From NCBI RefSeq assembly GCF_000005505.3, contig NC_016132.3, forward strand, positions 36,656,914 through 36,720,913: a stretch of 64,000 nt of DNA, in the 5' to 3' direction. The translations under genes were made by a program, and so were the position numbers. Below are positions 1 to 10,702 of the stretch, in pieces (the stretch's first letter is position 1; each line of letters starts with the position of its first letter). The notes beneath the pieces are model-generated. The model had not been told where the DNA came from and searched no databases. It saw only the letters and a list, made by a program, of their open reading frames with translations. This DNA is from Brachypodium distachyon. Lineage: Eukaryota > Streptophyta > Magnoliopsida > Poales > Poaceae.

Positions 1-1500
1 GGCAGTTTGATGGACACGAATTTGATTGACTTAGTGGTTGCCATGTACTCCCTCATTCCTTTTTTTATATATAAAATGTTCTATCTCTATCCTAAGTCAA
101 AGAAATTAAAGTTTGGTCAAATTTATAAAAAAAATCTACCAACACCTACAACGCGCGGTAAACTAGTTTATTTAATATGTCATGATATATATCTTCGCAG
201 TATACTTATTTGATATTATGGATACATATTTTTCTATAAACTGGTCATGTTTCTAGAAATTAATCTCACTTACGACAAAGTTAGAACATCTTATAAAAAA
301 GAACAGAGGAAGTATGATTCATGGTTCAGTCTAGTCTGATGGAAAATTTATCATAGTCCAACAATAGGCAAAGTTGGCAATTGATAAAGTAACATCTTTG
401 ACAACTGACAAAGGTGATTGTAGTTGGCAATTAATATGGGATTTAACATGAACCATGGAGCCAGGGACCCGCTCATGCAACTTGAGCTTCTCACGCATAG
501 AACCTCCTATAATTGTGTAATTAGCATGGATCAGTAATTTTTAGTAGGGATTATCAAAGTCAGAACCAAGCCTGCATAACAGATGCAACCGACAAAACAC
601 CGTCTCTTTGCATCTCCTTAGCAACGTCCCACCCATCGAGTGAGGAATCTTAATGCAGTAATATGGAGTATGATATATTCTCTTGAGAGCCTTCATGCCC
701 ATATTATTCGAGATGCTCTATTTCCCTCTCACTCGACTTACGCAAAGTTCTTCCAATCATTTTCCACGATAAAAATATATACGTGTAACACGCTTTAATT
801 TGGTGATCTCTTCGTCTAGGTCTCTTATTAATTTGGCTTTGTGTGCATGCAAATGTTACATACATAAGACATTTGAATCCGGTTGCTATATACTCTCTTC
901 ATCCAAGAATGCAAGACCGAATCTTAAATATGGAATTCCCCAAAATACAAGATCACCTTGTTTCTTGAGTTGATTCATTATTTTCCTTTCGACATCTCTA
1001 TCACAAAAAAAAGTTAGTAAGTTTCGTTTTAATTAGCTTGGTTCCAAATCAAACTTTTTAAAAATTTGTTAAGCTATAATAAAAAAATGTACTAATATTT
1101 TCAGCAAGAAAAATTATAGTATGAAGATATATATCATGACGAATTTAATAAAACTAATTTGGAGTTGTGGATGTTGGCAAAATTTTATATAACTTGCTCA
1201 GGTTGAATAGTTTGATTTAAAATTAAAATAAAACATCTTGTAGTTTCGAACGGGGAGGGGGAGCAATATTCGTGTGACACGTGGGGTTGCTAGACTACAC
1301 TATTGATCACAGCACATGACACGAGTGCTAGCTTAGCTTAGTCTGGTCGATATATACGTACGCCTTTAATTCCCACTATCTAAGAATCAGGTCCGGATTC
1401 GGGGCAGAGATATTATTTCCTGATGGGAGATGGGCTCTATATATCAGTTAATTAAGATGCCCAGACATATTATGTCCGATGGGCACTTTTGCAGTTTGCA
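1..1500. other. AT-rich intergenic DNA, no gene seen
   Basis: I see no coding region, RNA gene or clear transposon end here. The short open frames lack grass-gene codon bias and resemble nothing I recognise. The stretch lies upstream of the G1 promoter and may hold distal regulatory DNA. Confidence 0.5.
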
Positions 1501-1677
1501 CAGCATCGAACGACGACGCAGCATTTGGGATAAACATCACTACACATGCTTCCTTTCCCAAAATTAAAGCACACCTCACCACTGACTGAATGATTGCCGT
1601 CACATCAACACTGTGGAACTAAGCATCTGCAGCCAGAGAGTCCCTCAAGAACACACCTCTTAGCTAGCAGGATGGGG

Positions 1678-1690
1678 CCTATAAATGGAG
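1678..1690 (+). promoter_or_regulatory. TATA core promoter of G1
   Basis: CCTATAAATGGAG with TATAAAT at 1680-1686, 119 bp before the G1 ATG. The same string, flanking bases included, precedes G2 and G3, which supports it as the real core promoter. Confidence 0.75.
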
Positions 1691-1798
1691 ACCAAACAGA
1701 GCTCGAGCAAATCAAGCACTCGAGCTTCTCCATAGAGATCGATCTTAATCAAGATATTCGGTACACTTGTACACAGAAGAAGGGGAGCTTAGTCGAGG

Positions 1799-2215
1799 AT
1801 GTTTCGCCGCAGCGGTGGCGGAAGGGGGAGGAGCAAGACCGCGGAGGCGAGCAGCACGGGCAAAGAGGTGCCCGTGGACGGGGCAGTGAGGGTGAAGAAA
1901 GTGGAGCGGATCCACGCTTACAACGTCGTGTCCCGGCCGTCGGCGGTGTACCGGGCCACCTCGCCGCCGCCGGCTGCGGAGAACCTGGCCGTCAGCGTTG
2001 TCCGGGTGGGCGATGTAGTGGCGGAAGACGAGGCGGTGCGGGTGAGGAAAGTGGAGCGGATCCACGCCTACAACGTCGTCTCCCGGCCGTCGTCGGTGTA
2101 CCGGGCCGCATCGCCGGCAGCCACGGCGGAGAACCTGGCCGTCAGCGTTGTCCGGGTGGGGGACGTCGTGGTGGAAGGCGAACACGAAAGCTTCGTCTCG
2201 GTGCCCATCGCCTAG
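1799..2215 (+). CDS. G1: small protein with two tandem KV-ERI repeats (uncharacterised family)
   Basis: A 138 aa intronless frame of unknown function. It starts MFRRSGGG, and the MF start matches G4-G6, which supports the chosen ATG. After a basic, Ser/Gly-rich leader of about 29 residues come two 50-residue repeats (residues 30-79 and 80-129), each beginning V-R-V-[KR]-K-V-E-R-I-H-A-Y-N-V-V and ending LAVSVVRVGDVV, then a 9-residue tail. The first part of each repeat matches the N-terminal core of G2-G6, and AENLAVS resembles DFAVS in G2 and NVAIS in G3. Unlike G2-G6 it has no C-terminal charged helix. No signal peptide or membrane segment is evident. Coding is supported by high GC, the conserved promoter and the in-frame repeat. 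The GC-rich frame overlapping on the other strand is a shadow. Confidence 0.78.
   Translation: MFRRSGGGRGRSKTAEASSTGKEVPVDGAVRVKKVERIHAYNVVSRPSAVYRATSPPPAAENLAVSVVRVGDVVAEDEAVRVRKVERIHAYNVVSRPSSVYRAASPAATAENLAVSVVRVGDVVVEGEHESFVSVPIA
1886..2185 (+). repeat. In-frame 2 x 150 bp tandem duplication inside G1
   Basis: Unit 1 is 1886-2035 and unit 2 is 2036-2185. Each is exactly 50 codons, so the frame is kept. They are nearly identical over the KVERI block and over GAGAACCTGGCCGTCAGCG, and differ mainly in the Ala/Pro linker. Confidence 0.9.
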
Positions 2216-2820
2216 TAGGAACGACTGATACTCTGAATGGACCGTCGGTAATGTAGAACAGCGATGGGCCGTCGGTGATGTAGAACCGCGACAACAGATG
2301 GATCAGTCATTAATAAACCCTCTGTCAACTATTTCTAGGCTCACTTATGTCAAGTCTGCTCCGTGTCCAAACAACAGTTTATAAGAGGAATAAAAACTAA
2401 CTGTAACCACAGTTTTTTTTAGTAATACGTACCCTGGTAAACAGTTTACAAGTGTGTATGCTTATATGACTCTTGACTCCCAAACGTGGCCCCTAATCTT
2501 TTAAACTACGGTTTTTCGCAATTTACCTTCTTCTTTTTACCAAAGGAACAGTAAAAACTCAAGGTACTTACTTCCGGCGGCAGTGAGCTCTCCTTCGAGC
2601 AACTTCAACTCAAAGTTTTCTTGACTAGGAAGAAGAGAACATTTAAACGCTAGCTAACTACAATCGCGGATCGATCGACAGTCAACCGACTTTTCGCAAT
2701 GTCTCCCTTCATTTTGCCACCAAAGTTCTGCACACGCACACTTTGGTGTCACCTTTTTTATCCTTTTCCGCAGCCACCTCCCTATGGTTAAAGGGGGTAA
2801 AGTGCTTCAGAAATTATACT
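2216..2820. other. G1 3' flank, no other gene seen
   Basis: Short direct repeats lie just after the stop: GTCGGTAATGTAGAACAGCGA and GTCGGTGATGTAGAACCGCGA at about 2244-2292. Otherwise it is AT-rich DNA with no coding signal. Confidence 0.45.
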
Positions 2821-3369
2821 TACTCCGTCCAAAATAAGTAGAGTAAATTTCACAAAACCACGCTTCTTGGGACTAGTGTTTCAACGTGCCACAGTTATGA
2901 CTAATAGTCTCACAAAATCATTTTTTCGGGCAGATCTTCTCCCAGAACCCAAATCAGGTAATTAAGAGCGTTTGATGGTGTTTCTGACAAGTGGGACCCA
3001 CATGTCGGATGCCAGGATCGAATCGGGATTTCCCGGGTAGACAGAGGAGCTCAACGGGGTGTCGGGCAAAAGTTGACGTGGACAAAAAAATGGTTCGACC
3101 AGTTCGACCTGGCATCCGACATGTGGGCTCCACTTGTCATAAACACCATCGAATGCTCTTAATTACCTGATTTGGATTCTGTGAGAAGATCTGCCCGAAA
3201 AAGTGTGGTTTTGTGAGACTATTAGTCATAACTGTGGTCCGATGAATCAAGACCGTTGAAACCCTATCCACAAGAAGTGTGGTTTTGTGAAATTTACTCA
3301 AATAAGTAATGTGGATTTGTATAAGAATCTATACAATTTCACGTCACTTATTTTGGGACAGAGGGAGTA
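2821..3369. mobile_element. Stowaway-like element with a long internal foldback
   Basis: The outer ends, TACTCCGTCCAAAATAAGTA at the left and CACTTATTTTGGGACAGAGGGAGTA (inverted) at the right, are Stowaway-type termini with TA borders. Inside, 2841-3300 is a second imperfect palindrome. GAGTAAATTTCACAAAACC at 2841 is inverted near 3282-3300, and the CACAGTTATGACTAATAGTC segment and the CAAATCAGGTAATTAAGAGC segment also recur inverted. At about 550 bp it is larger than a typical Stowaway, so it may be two nested foldback elements. Confidence 0.7.
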
Positions 3370-3905
3370 TATATCTTAAAAGGTATAGATAGGAAGAAAT
3401 ATTAAACGGGTAACGGCAATTGTTTATAGTGAGAACATGAATTTCCCCAAAACCATGATAAGCATGACAAGAAAACTTCTAATTATCCCTGTGAAGAATA
3501 AAGCTTCCGTTAAACGTGTCCGCGGAATGCCTCCCTAGAGAAAGGAAGAATTTTCCTCTTCCATTAGAAACATACCTGAAGTATACCGCTCTCAAAAAGC
3601 AGAATTTTGGTATCACGTACTGTGAGTCGAGCTATTCGAGTCTACACCCTAGCTAGGTAGAGGGCATCTGATGCTTTTGCACCAAACGATGGCGTTTCAA
3701 AGCAGATTCTTACCAACCCAATCGCCAGCGACGCCAGGGAACTCTCCAAGGTAGGCGTCGCCCATGATTTTGAATTGCGGCGCAAAAGTTTCGGAGGTAG
3801 TCAGAAATGTGTAAAAAGATGGTGCAATCTTTCCTATTTGCTGCTCTGATAATATGGTGTATCGTCCTACCAATGCTCAAATTCTTCTCCGCAAAGTATA
3901 TATTA
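3370..3905. other. Intergenic, no gene seen
   Basis: Mixed-composition DNA between two MITEs. No supported reading frame or RNA gene. Confidence 0.4.
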
Positions 3906-4507
3906 GGGAGCTCTTTTTCGGTACACCTAGTTTAATAAGGACCATCCATTTGGTCTAATCTAATGGATATGATTTGTTTGTACTCCAACACAAATGCCGT
4001 GGAGTACCACCACGGATTATTAGGGAGTACCACAATCTGAAGGGCAAGATTGTCATTGGGAAAATTAACAACGATCTGAACACCATGCCTGCAATTAACC
4101 GAAGAAATTATGAGAAGCGCATGTGGATCGTTCCGTCCGGCGCCGTCCACGGTTGTTCCAGCAATTGTTCCCGTGAAGAAAAGTGAGAAGCTGATTAGGG
4201 TTTTTCCAATCACGGCAGAGACTCAGATTCCGTTTGAGAAGGTGGCCGTCGGACCAGCTCGATGGGGGAGAGAAGCAGCCGCTCGGTGTGCACGCTCGCC
4301 GGCTCCGAGCGATCGATTGGGTGGCCGGCGGCGGCTGCTGCCAGGGATTTAGAGGAGTCATGCGCTTGATCGGTAATAAGCACATTAACGATAAAAGTCA
4401 AGATTGTCCCCACGGTTGTGAAGGAAAATGTCTAAACTACCCATAACTAGATTTGGTTGGTACTCCAATCGCTCCGTTTGGAGTATTGGGGTACCGTAAA
4501 AATTCCC
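3906..4507. mobile_element. TIR transposon, non-autonomous, 602 bp
   Basis: The termini GGGAGCTCTTTTTCGGTAC (left) and GGGAATTTTTACGGTAC (right, reverse strand) form an imperfect inverted repeat. ATATTA flanks both ends exactly (3900-3905 and 4508-4513) as a target-site duplication. The interior has a GC-rich segment (4110-4350) with overlapping short open frames but no recognised protein. A Mutator-like or hAT-like origin is possible; the 6 bp duplication does not fix the superfamily. Confidence 0.55.
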
Positions 4508-4692
4508 ATATTAGGATAGGGCCTGTCTAGAGTTATATGAAAATTTTCGGTCATCATTTATGCCCTACGCCCCTATCATTACTTGAGATTGCACAAGAAA
4601 AAAGCAATTGCAGCAAATACAAAACTAAAAAGTGAAACTACAAAGTGCAACTACAACAAATACAAAATTAAGAAGACTGTCATTGAACGAAA

Positions 4693-4803
4693 AGAAGAGA
4701 AGATAGAGGTGATGATGGTGATACACGCAACCGGCGGGAAGGACGTTAATTAACCTGGCCTCCTTCCCGCCAGTTTGCATCCATTGCCTCGATCTTCTCT
4801 TCT
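4693..4803. other. Stem-loop with miRNA-precursor-like shape
   Basis: The left arm (4693-4743) and right arm (4761-4803) pair well. AGAAGAGAAGAT and GGCGGGAAGGA in the left arm match the inverted ATCTTCTCTTCT and TCCTTCCCGCC in the right arm, with a bulged middle and a loop around TTAATTAA. The shape suits a small foldback or an RNA hairpin. No mature miRNA was recognised. Confidence 0.4.
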
Positions 4804-4907
4804 GGTATTGTTACATACAAACATGGGTTGGGTCAGGCCGAGCCGATCTGAGCCGAGCATGGTGTAGCGCAGCCGGAAATGAGTGGGTTTTGGGTCGCCT
4901 ACCCTTT

Positions 4908-5052
4908 AAGGCCCCGTCCGTTTCCACCCAAACCCCACAAAACCAGGGGGATTGGCAGGTTTTGAGAGCTATTTTAGTTCAGTTTCCCTTTAATCCCTCC
5001 CAATCCCTCTGAACCCAAGAGGATTACAAGGAAAACGAACAAGCTCTAAGGA
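4908..5052. mobile_element. Possible short TIR MITE
   Basis: The left end GGCCCCGTCCGTTTCC and inverted right end GAGCTTGTTCGTTTTCC resemble the GTTCGTTTCC termini common to grass MITEs. The target-site duplication is not clear. Confidence 0.3.
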
Positions 5053-5930
5053 GATGATCGTGGACAAGTGAACCGGTACTTTTGCCATGTGGGTGATGAT
5101 AGATAGGCATCGGCTATCAGAACAGATGTCAAAATTGGCTAAAACAGGAGATTTGGGCTAAGTGACAAGACATACCGCAAAACCTATGGTCAAGTGAAAA
5201 ACATAGTTCTTCGGTTTAGGGCCCTGTGAAATCCTAATCCCAATTTGACTGTGAAATCGTTGTGTAAAGATCATCAACATGAGATGCAGTAGTGAGAGAG
5301 CATCGAGAGTAAGGCACGTTTTACATCGAGGTAGATTACGATAATTCAGCCTCATCATCAACAAGCTTTTGTCTATTTTACTGTGTTTGACTAATTTATT
5401 TCTACTTTTGTATCCACCAGATTATAGAATAAATTTGATACGACACAATTCGATCAGCAACCTGTAAAATCCACCAAGATACAACGGTCAATTGTTTTAT
5501 CGTGGGGATTAATTCCATCGATGGGTTACCATGCTAGTAACATAATCTGCAAGAGTCCAGTTTATCTCGATTTTGTAAATCCTGTTTGTACTGGTATAAA
5601 CAACCTATGCAGTCTATGACCCTACATTGCAATAGGAACTACTACTCCGTATCTTTAATAAAGAACGGAGATGAGACTATGAGAGGTCAATCCAATGCAA
5701 TCCGACCAGCATGAGCTTCAAGCACACCTGGCGCTCTAGTCACCGGAGCGTCGCTCTGTTCCATACACGTACACCAATTTTGCCATACAAGACCAGGCAA
5801 CCCAGGATTGGAATCGCCCGGAGGATATATGATTTTGCTGTCGATCCAATGTGAAGCGCATGCTCAGCTAGCTAGGCAGGCAGCTACCTAGCTCTCCTGT
5901 CAATTCTTCCTCTTATTGCAGCACATTTAG
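5053..5930. other. Intergenic upstream of G2, no gene seen
   Basis: No coding region supported. The last few hundred bases, with repeated AGCTAGCT-type strings, are likely the G2 proximal promoter. Confidence 0.4.
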
Positions 5931-5944
5931 CCTATAAATGGAGG
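5931..5944 (+). promoter_or_regulatory. TATA core promoter of G2
   Basis: CCTATAAATGGAGG, with TATAAAT at 5933-5939, 101 bp before the ATG. Matches the G1 and G3 core promoters. The leader that follows (CAGCAAGCTCA near 5967) also matches the G3 leader. Confidence 0.78.
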
Positions 5945-6033
5945 CCGGCCATGGAAGCAGGCAATCAGCAAGCTCAGGAAAGACACATTCTTCTCCCTCA
6001 CCGCAAAGACGTACGAACGCAAGCTAGCTAAAC

Positions 6034-6255
6034 ATGCCACACGGCGAGGTGAGGGTGGAGAAGGTCGACAGGATCGGCTTCCTCTACAAAGCCGTCGCCC
6101 TTAAGCAGCAGCCGTCGGCGTACGCCAACCCGGGGAGTGCCGTCGCCCATAAGAAGCCGGCTTCTGCTGCTGCTGTCGATTTCGCCGTCTCCAGGGAGAT
6201 GATCGATGACTACATCGCCAGGATGAAGAAGCGGTTTGCTGATCAGGAGGCCTAG
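6034..6255 (+). CDS. G2: 73 aa member of the KV-DRI small-protein family
   Basis: The smallest member, intronless, function unknown. It begins almost directly with the family core (GEVRVEKVDRI, residues 4-14), then an aromatic segment GFLYKAV, then PSAYANP, the counterpart of PSVYGNP in G3. A lysine/alanine linker leads to DFAVSRE and a C-terminal charged, probably helical segment (residues 56-73, MIDDYIARMKKRF) that matches DIEEYIAKKKWEF in G3. It lacks the MF-starting leader of G1 and G4-G6. GC-rich coding sequence between AT-rich flanks, a conserved TATA box, and residue-level similarity to five neighbours support it as a real gene. A CACTA transposon sits only 248 bp beyond the stop and may affect its 3' end. 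Confidence 0.78.
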   Translation: MPHGEVRVEKVDRIGFLYKAVALKQQPSAYANPGSAVAHKKPASAAAVDFAVSREMIDDYIARMKKRFADQEA

Positions 6256-6517
6256 CTAGTTTCCTAATTTGATCTGAGTGAGCCCTAGATGAAGGAGATC
6301 GATGGATCCATCATGCATCGCCATCATGTAATGTGGAGTATAGAACTACTATTACATAATTGCTTATGGTTGTAAGAAGAATTAGTCCCAGTCTCCTAGA
6401 GGAGATGTATAAATAACATCAGCTAGTACTCCTAAAACAGTGAACTATATGTGTACATAGTGCAAACTTTTTCAATCAATTTACCCGCCAAAAAAATTTA
6501 AAACACTACTACAGAAA

Positions 6518-6690
6518 CGGTTATCAGTAACGGTCGAAAAATCATATCAGTAACGGTCGGGGCCGTCGTTACTAACTTCGTGTTACTGATGATACCCATC
6601 ATCAGTAACGGTCGCCGTGACCGTTACTGATGTATATACTCCCCGACCGTTACTGATGTATATATCATCAGTAACGGTCGCGTCGCCACA
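6518..6690. repeat. Left subterminal repeats of the 6.5 kb CACTA element
   Basis: Direct and inverted copies of ATCAGTAACGGTCG and CGACCGTTACTGAT, the usual landing sites for the element's own DNA-binding protein. Confidence 0.85.
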
Positions 6691-7201
6691 TGATACATTT
6701 TCGGTATTTTAAAAAATAATTAAAACCACAGTAAATATACATGAAATACATAGCAAATTATATACAACACAGCAAATTATATACATAATGTATCTCATCA
6801 CAAAAAATGTATCTCATCACAGAAAAATACATATAAAGCCGCATCACATCACATCACATCACATCATTTAAAGCATACAAATGTATATAAGCCGCATCAT
6901 ATAAAGCATATAAAGAATACAAATGTATCTCACTTCACGACATTGATTACAAAGTGTCAAAATTCCATAGAAGCATAATTACAAAGTGTCAAAATTTCAT
7001 GGAAGCATATAAAGAATACAAATGTATCTCATTTCAAGCTTGAATCTATTGTCGTGGGTGAACCCTAGACACGACTTGTTCCACGCGTTCGAAGAAGTCC
7101 CCACTAGGCTTGATGACCTCATTGTTTATGAGATGGGCGAACTCCCTTTGAATGTTATAGACGACCCATTTAGGTCGGTGTCCCATTGTCATTCGGGGCC
7201 G

Positions 7202-9895
7202 TCAGTACTCTTTCATCACCGCGATTGACCCCTTCCACTCAGGCTTGAACATGCTAGCATTCTCCATAAGGATGTGATAGCAGTAGTAGCCACAGAACAC
7301 ACTGCCAGGCAGCTGTTGCCAGCAAGGGAACCTGTGGTTGTGGTGAGGCTCATCTTTATAGCCTTTACTAGCTAGTTTTCCCTTGGTCGCCACTTTCCAG
7401 GCAGTGTTAATGAGTGATTTGATGGGTTTCCAGAACCTACCTCGAACACCCTTTTTCAGATGCTACCTTCCGAACGCGATCTATTACGAACGTACCGCTT
7501 CAGAACCCCGTTGTATCGTTTAGGGCCATACATGTTATGCAGGAACGAGGGCCCTAGGGACAGGATCTCATCGCATATGTGGATCATTAGATGGACCATG
7601 ATATCGAAGAATGATGGAGGGAAGAACATCTCGAGCTCGCACAGAATCTATATCATACTATCCTTCAGTATCTGGCATCGTCTAACGGTGATTGACTTCT
7701 GTGAGATGCTGTCAAAGAAGTCAGAAAGCTTCATGATTGTCTCCCTTACGTGCGGCTCCATGATACCTTTGATTGCGACTGGAAGTAACTGAGTTGAGTA
7801 TAACATGGTTGTCGTGAGAGACTTTATGCCAGATAGCTTGTGACTCTTCATGTCAACTAGATGCTTGATGCTCGACGAGTAGCTCGATGGGGTTTTAATG
7901 CTCTGCAGGCACTGGCACATCCTATGCAACTCGTCTTTGTACAGGTTGTAACATGCAAGACGACACCGCGTGTTGTCATCGTCACGAAACCATTCTTGTC
8001 GGCTGCTGACACTTGATCTTTGCCCCACAACTCTTTCCTGATAGACATGAGTTCCAGGTCCTTCCGTGCGTTGGGTCCATCTTTCGTCTTCTCTGAAATG
8101 TTCATCAGCAACCCCAACACGCTGTCGCATACATTTTTCTCCACGTGCATGACATCTATGCTGTGGCGGCATTCTAAATATGCCTAGTACTCCAGGTCCC
8201 AGAATACGGACCTCCTTTTCCTCACGACGCCTTCAGGTTTCTTATATTTCTTCGCAGCAATCTTTCCGGGGACAACCTCAAGATCGTTCACAATTTCGAG
8301 GATTTGCATACCAGACTTCTCCTTCGGCGCTGTCCCGTGCTCCGTCTTCCCATTGAACCTTTCCTTGTCATCCCTCCAAGGGTCTTTAGCATCCAACCAC
8401 TTTCGGTGGCCCATGTAAACAATTTTGGATGAAGCGGGCAACTTCTCCGATGTCGTGTTTTCCCCGCACTTTGTACAGGCCTTGTAGCCATGTGTCACCT
8501 GGCATGAAGTATTTCCATTCGCGGGGTAGTCATGCACGCAGGTCAGAAGCGCTGCTCTCATCGTGAAGTACTCCCTCCTGTTTGCGTCCCAAACAACTCT
8601 GCCAGGGTTCCAAAGCTGCTTCAGCTCATCCTCACTAGCTGCAGATACACATTTAGGTCAGCTCCCGCCTGCTTTGGACCCTGTATGAGCATGCACATGT
8701 GGATGTACTTTCTCTTCATGATTAACCATGGAGGAAGGTTGTAGACAAACAAGATCACTAGCCATGTGATGTGCTTGTTGTTCATGTTTCCGAAAGGATT
8801 TATCCTGTCAGTGCTGAGACCGAGCCTCAGGTTTCTGGGCTCTACCCCGAAATCCGGAAATGCCATGTCGAAGTTCCTCCACTGAGTCCCATCGGCAGGG
8901 TGTCTTAGGACCCCAGGTTCCTCCACACGGTAGTGCCTGTCAGGATCGAATGCAGCCTGCGCCGGATCGTGATGGACGAGATACCTCGCGTCCTTAACGT
9001 TCTACATCCAACGTTTAACTCGGCCACCTGCCGTAAGATACCAGACAGTCTTTGCCGGCCTACCCTTCATCACTTCTTCCCCATCGCCTTCGCCAGCTCT
9101 GGCGTTTTTCTTCTTGTATCTCGATGCACCGCATATGTGGTAGCTCTCATGGTTCTCGTACTCTCCAATGTATACATGCAGCCGTTTGGACATGAATGAT
9201 GTTTCACTCAATCTAATCCGAACGGGCATGTAATCTTCTTCGTCTCGTATGTGCTCTTGGGAAACTTGTTGGGCTGTAGAAAAACCGAAGCAAGGTAACT
9301 CAACAAGTTCGTGAAGCCCTTGTCTGACCAGCATGATGCTGCCTTCAGCCTCAAAAGTTCGAGCGTCACTTCAAACACGTTGTTTTCTTCGCCAGCTCCA
9401 TCATACAAGGGTGTGTTTGCATCCTCCAATAATTTTTTGAACTGAGCAAACTCTGCTCATCTTCGGGGTCCTCCAGCTGGTCCCGTAGGTACGGGTCATC
9501 TAGCATTTTGGCAATCCTGCCACGTGGAGCTATTCACCTTCCACATTAGCCTCCTCATCGACCCTTATTTCATCCTCGGAATCATTCACCAGATCGTACC
9601 GCAGGACATCATCATCTTCGCTAACGCTACCGACATCAACCGCATCCTCCCCATGACAAGTCCAGCGAGAATAACCTTCCACAAAACCCGATGCCAGCAC
9701 GTGCATCTGAACATCTTCAGGCTTCATCATGCATGTGTTTCCACATTTGCGACATGGACAACGCATCATCAAAAGTCCTTTTCGTTCCATATCACCTTTC
9801 GCGACTCCAAAAAAGACCGTCCATTTGGTTATCCATCGAGCATTGATTCTTTCCTTGGCGTACATCCAAGAACGGTCCTTTGATCTACAACACAA
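7202..9895 (-). pseudogene. TNP2-type CACTA transposase, decayed
   Basis: Reading on the minus strand from 9895 downward, parts occur in the usual order. First is a transposase-associated domain (RSWMY then CPCRKCGN and YSRWTCHGE, about 9880-9640). Next come the TNP2 core stretches: CGASRYKKK near 9150, and RHPADG followed by EPRNLRLGLSTDRINPFG near 8900-8790. The zinc-ligand region and YMGHRKWLD follow near 8430-8400, then RHSIDVMHVEKNV near 8150 and a DUF4218-like stretch (FFPPSFFDIMVHLMIH, 7620-7560). A Ulp1-like remnant (GSVFCGYYCYHI) lies at 7202-7393. An in-frame TAG at 8184 replaces the tryptophan expected in VFWDLEYW, and further frame breaks lie near 9000-9430. No function is expected. 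Confidence 0.8.
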
Positions 9896-9959
9896 TACAC
9901 AAGAAACAAAAAAGCAAAATAGTTAGCCTAATCATTGACAAGGAGATTAAGGTGTTAAT

Positions 9960-10370
9960 TAACCGGAGCTAACTAAAAATTTGAAATTGGAGACATTTGG
10001 AGAGAAATTGGAGGCCGGCGAGAAAGATCCGGAGGGGGAGAGAGCTCGCAAGCGATAGGGAAGCTCTGAGCGACGACGAGGAGGCCGCATTTTGGCCGGC
10101 GGCCGCGGAGCTCAAATTTTTTGAAATTGGGGAACTTCGGAAAGAAATTGGAGGCCGGCGAGAGAGATCGGGAGGGAGAGGGAAGCTGAGAGCTCGAAGA
10201 TCGGAGCTCGCCGGCCATGGCCGCCGGCCGGCCGGCCATGGAGGCGACACCGCCGGCAGGGGGGGGGGGGGGGAGGGAGGGAGGAGGAAGGGGGAGGGAG
10301 GAGGGGCTACCTAGGCGGCTCGGCGGCGGCCATGGCGCGGTCGGGCAGCACCTCGCCGTCGCCGGAGCTG
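9960..10370. other. GC-rich promoter/leader-like region of the CACTA element
   Basis: GC-rich, with two related blocks (GGAGGCCGGCGAGA near 10010 and 10151) and a G-run at 10259-10273. It lies just upstream of the minus-strand transposase, so it probably contained its promoter. The open frames across it are low-complexity artefacts. Confidence 0.5.
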
Positions 10371-10383
10371 GTCCGTTACGATC

Positions 10384-10690
10384 ATCAGTGTATTTAAAAC
10401 GCGACAATCATTAGTGTCGGTCGCGGTTTTTGCGACCGTTACTGATAATCGTGGACACATCAGTAACGGTCCAGTGCGATCGTTACTGATGAATGGTTCA
10501 TCAATGGCGGTCGCCCCTTAACCGACCGCCACTGATGTAACTCGCGAGCTATGAGTGTTCATCAGTGGCGGTCGGGTCGCGCGATCGCCACTAATGTGTG
10601 GCTGGGCAGGGGCGGATGGTGCCTGCTCGGTTCATCAGTAACAGTCGCGCCGGACCCGTTACTGATGTGCCGTTGCATATAGACCGTTTT
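10384..10690. repeat. Right subterminal repeats of the 6.5 kb CACTA element
   Basis: Multiple direct and inverted copies of CATCAGTAACGGTC and CATCAGTGGCGGTC, mirroring the left end and diverged into two subtypes. Confidence 0.85.
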
Positions 10691-10702
10691 GTAGTAGTGA
10701 AA

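Larger units (their letters stand above)
6504..10699 (-). mobile_element. CACTA (En/Spm) transposon, 4.2 kb, TSD AAA
   Basis: Starts CACTACTACAGAAACGG and ends with the inverted CCGTTTTGTAGTAGTG. The 3 bp AAA duplication at 6501-6503 and 10700-10702 is what CACTA elements produce. Both ends carry many inverted copies of an ATCAGTAACGGTCG-type subterminal motif. The interior holds a decayed TNP2-type transposase on the minus strand. At 4.2 kb, with no second (TNPA/PTTA) gene seen, it is probably a non-autonomous deletion derivative. Insertion is fixed between G2 and the 12.4 kb F-box pseudogene. Confidence 0.92.

Noticed and set aside
1..79. Empty entry in the findings list with zero interest
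   Set aside because: It carries no claim and should be ignored.
1745..2256. Long open frames on both strands overlapping G1
   Set aside because: They are GC-rich shadows. Only the 1799-2215 frame gives the family core and keeps the repeat in register.
6518..6690. CRISPR-like repeated spacing in the subterminal arrays
   Set aside because: The repeats are short, inverted as well as direct, irregularly spaced and lie inside a CACTA transposon of a plant genome.
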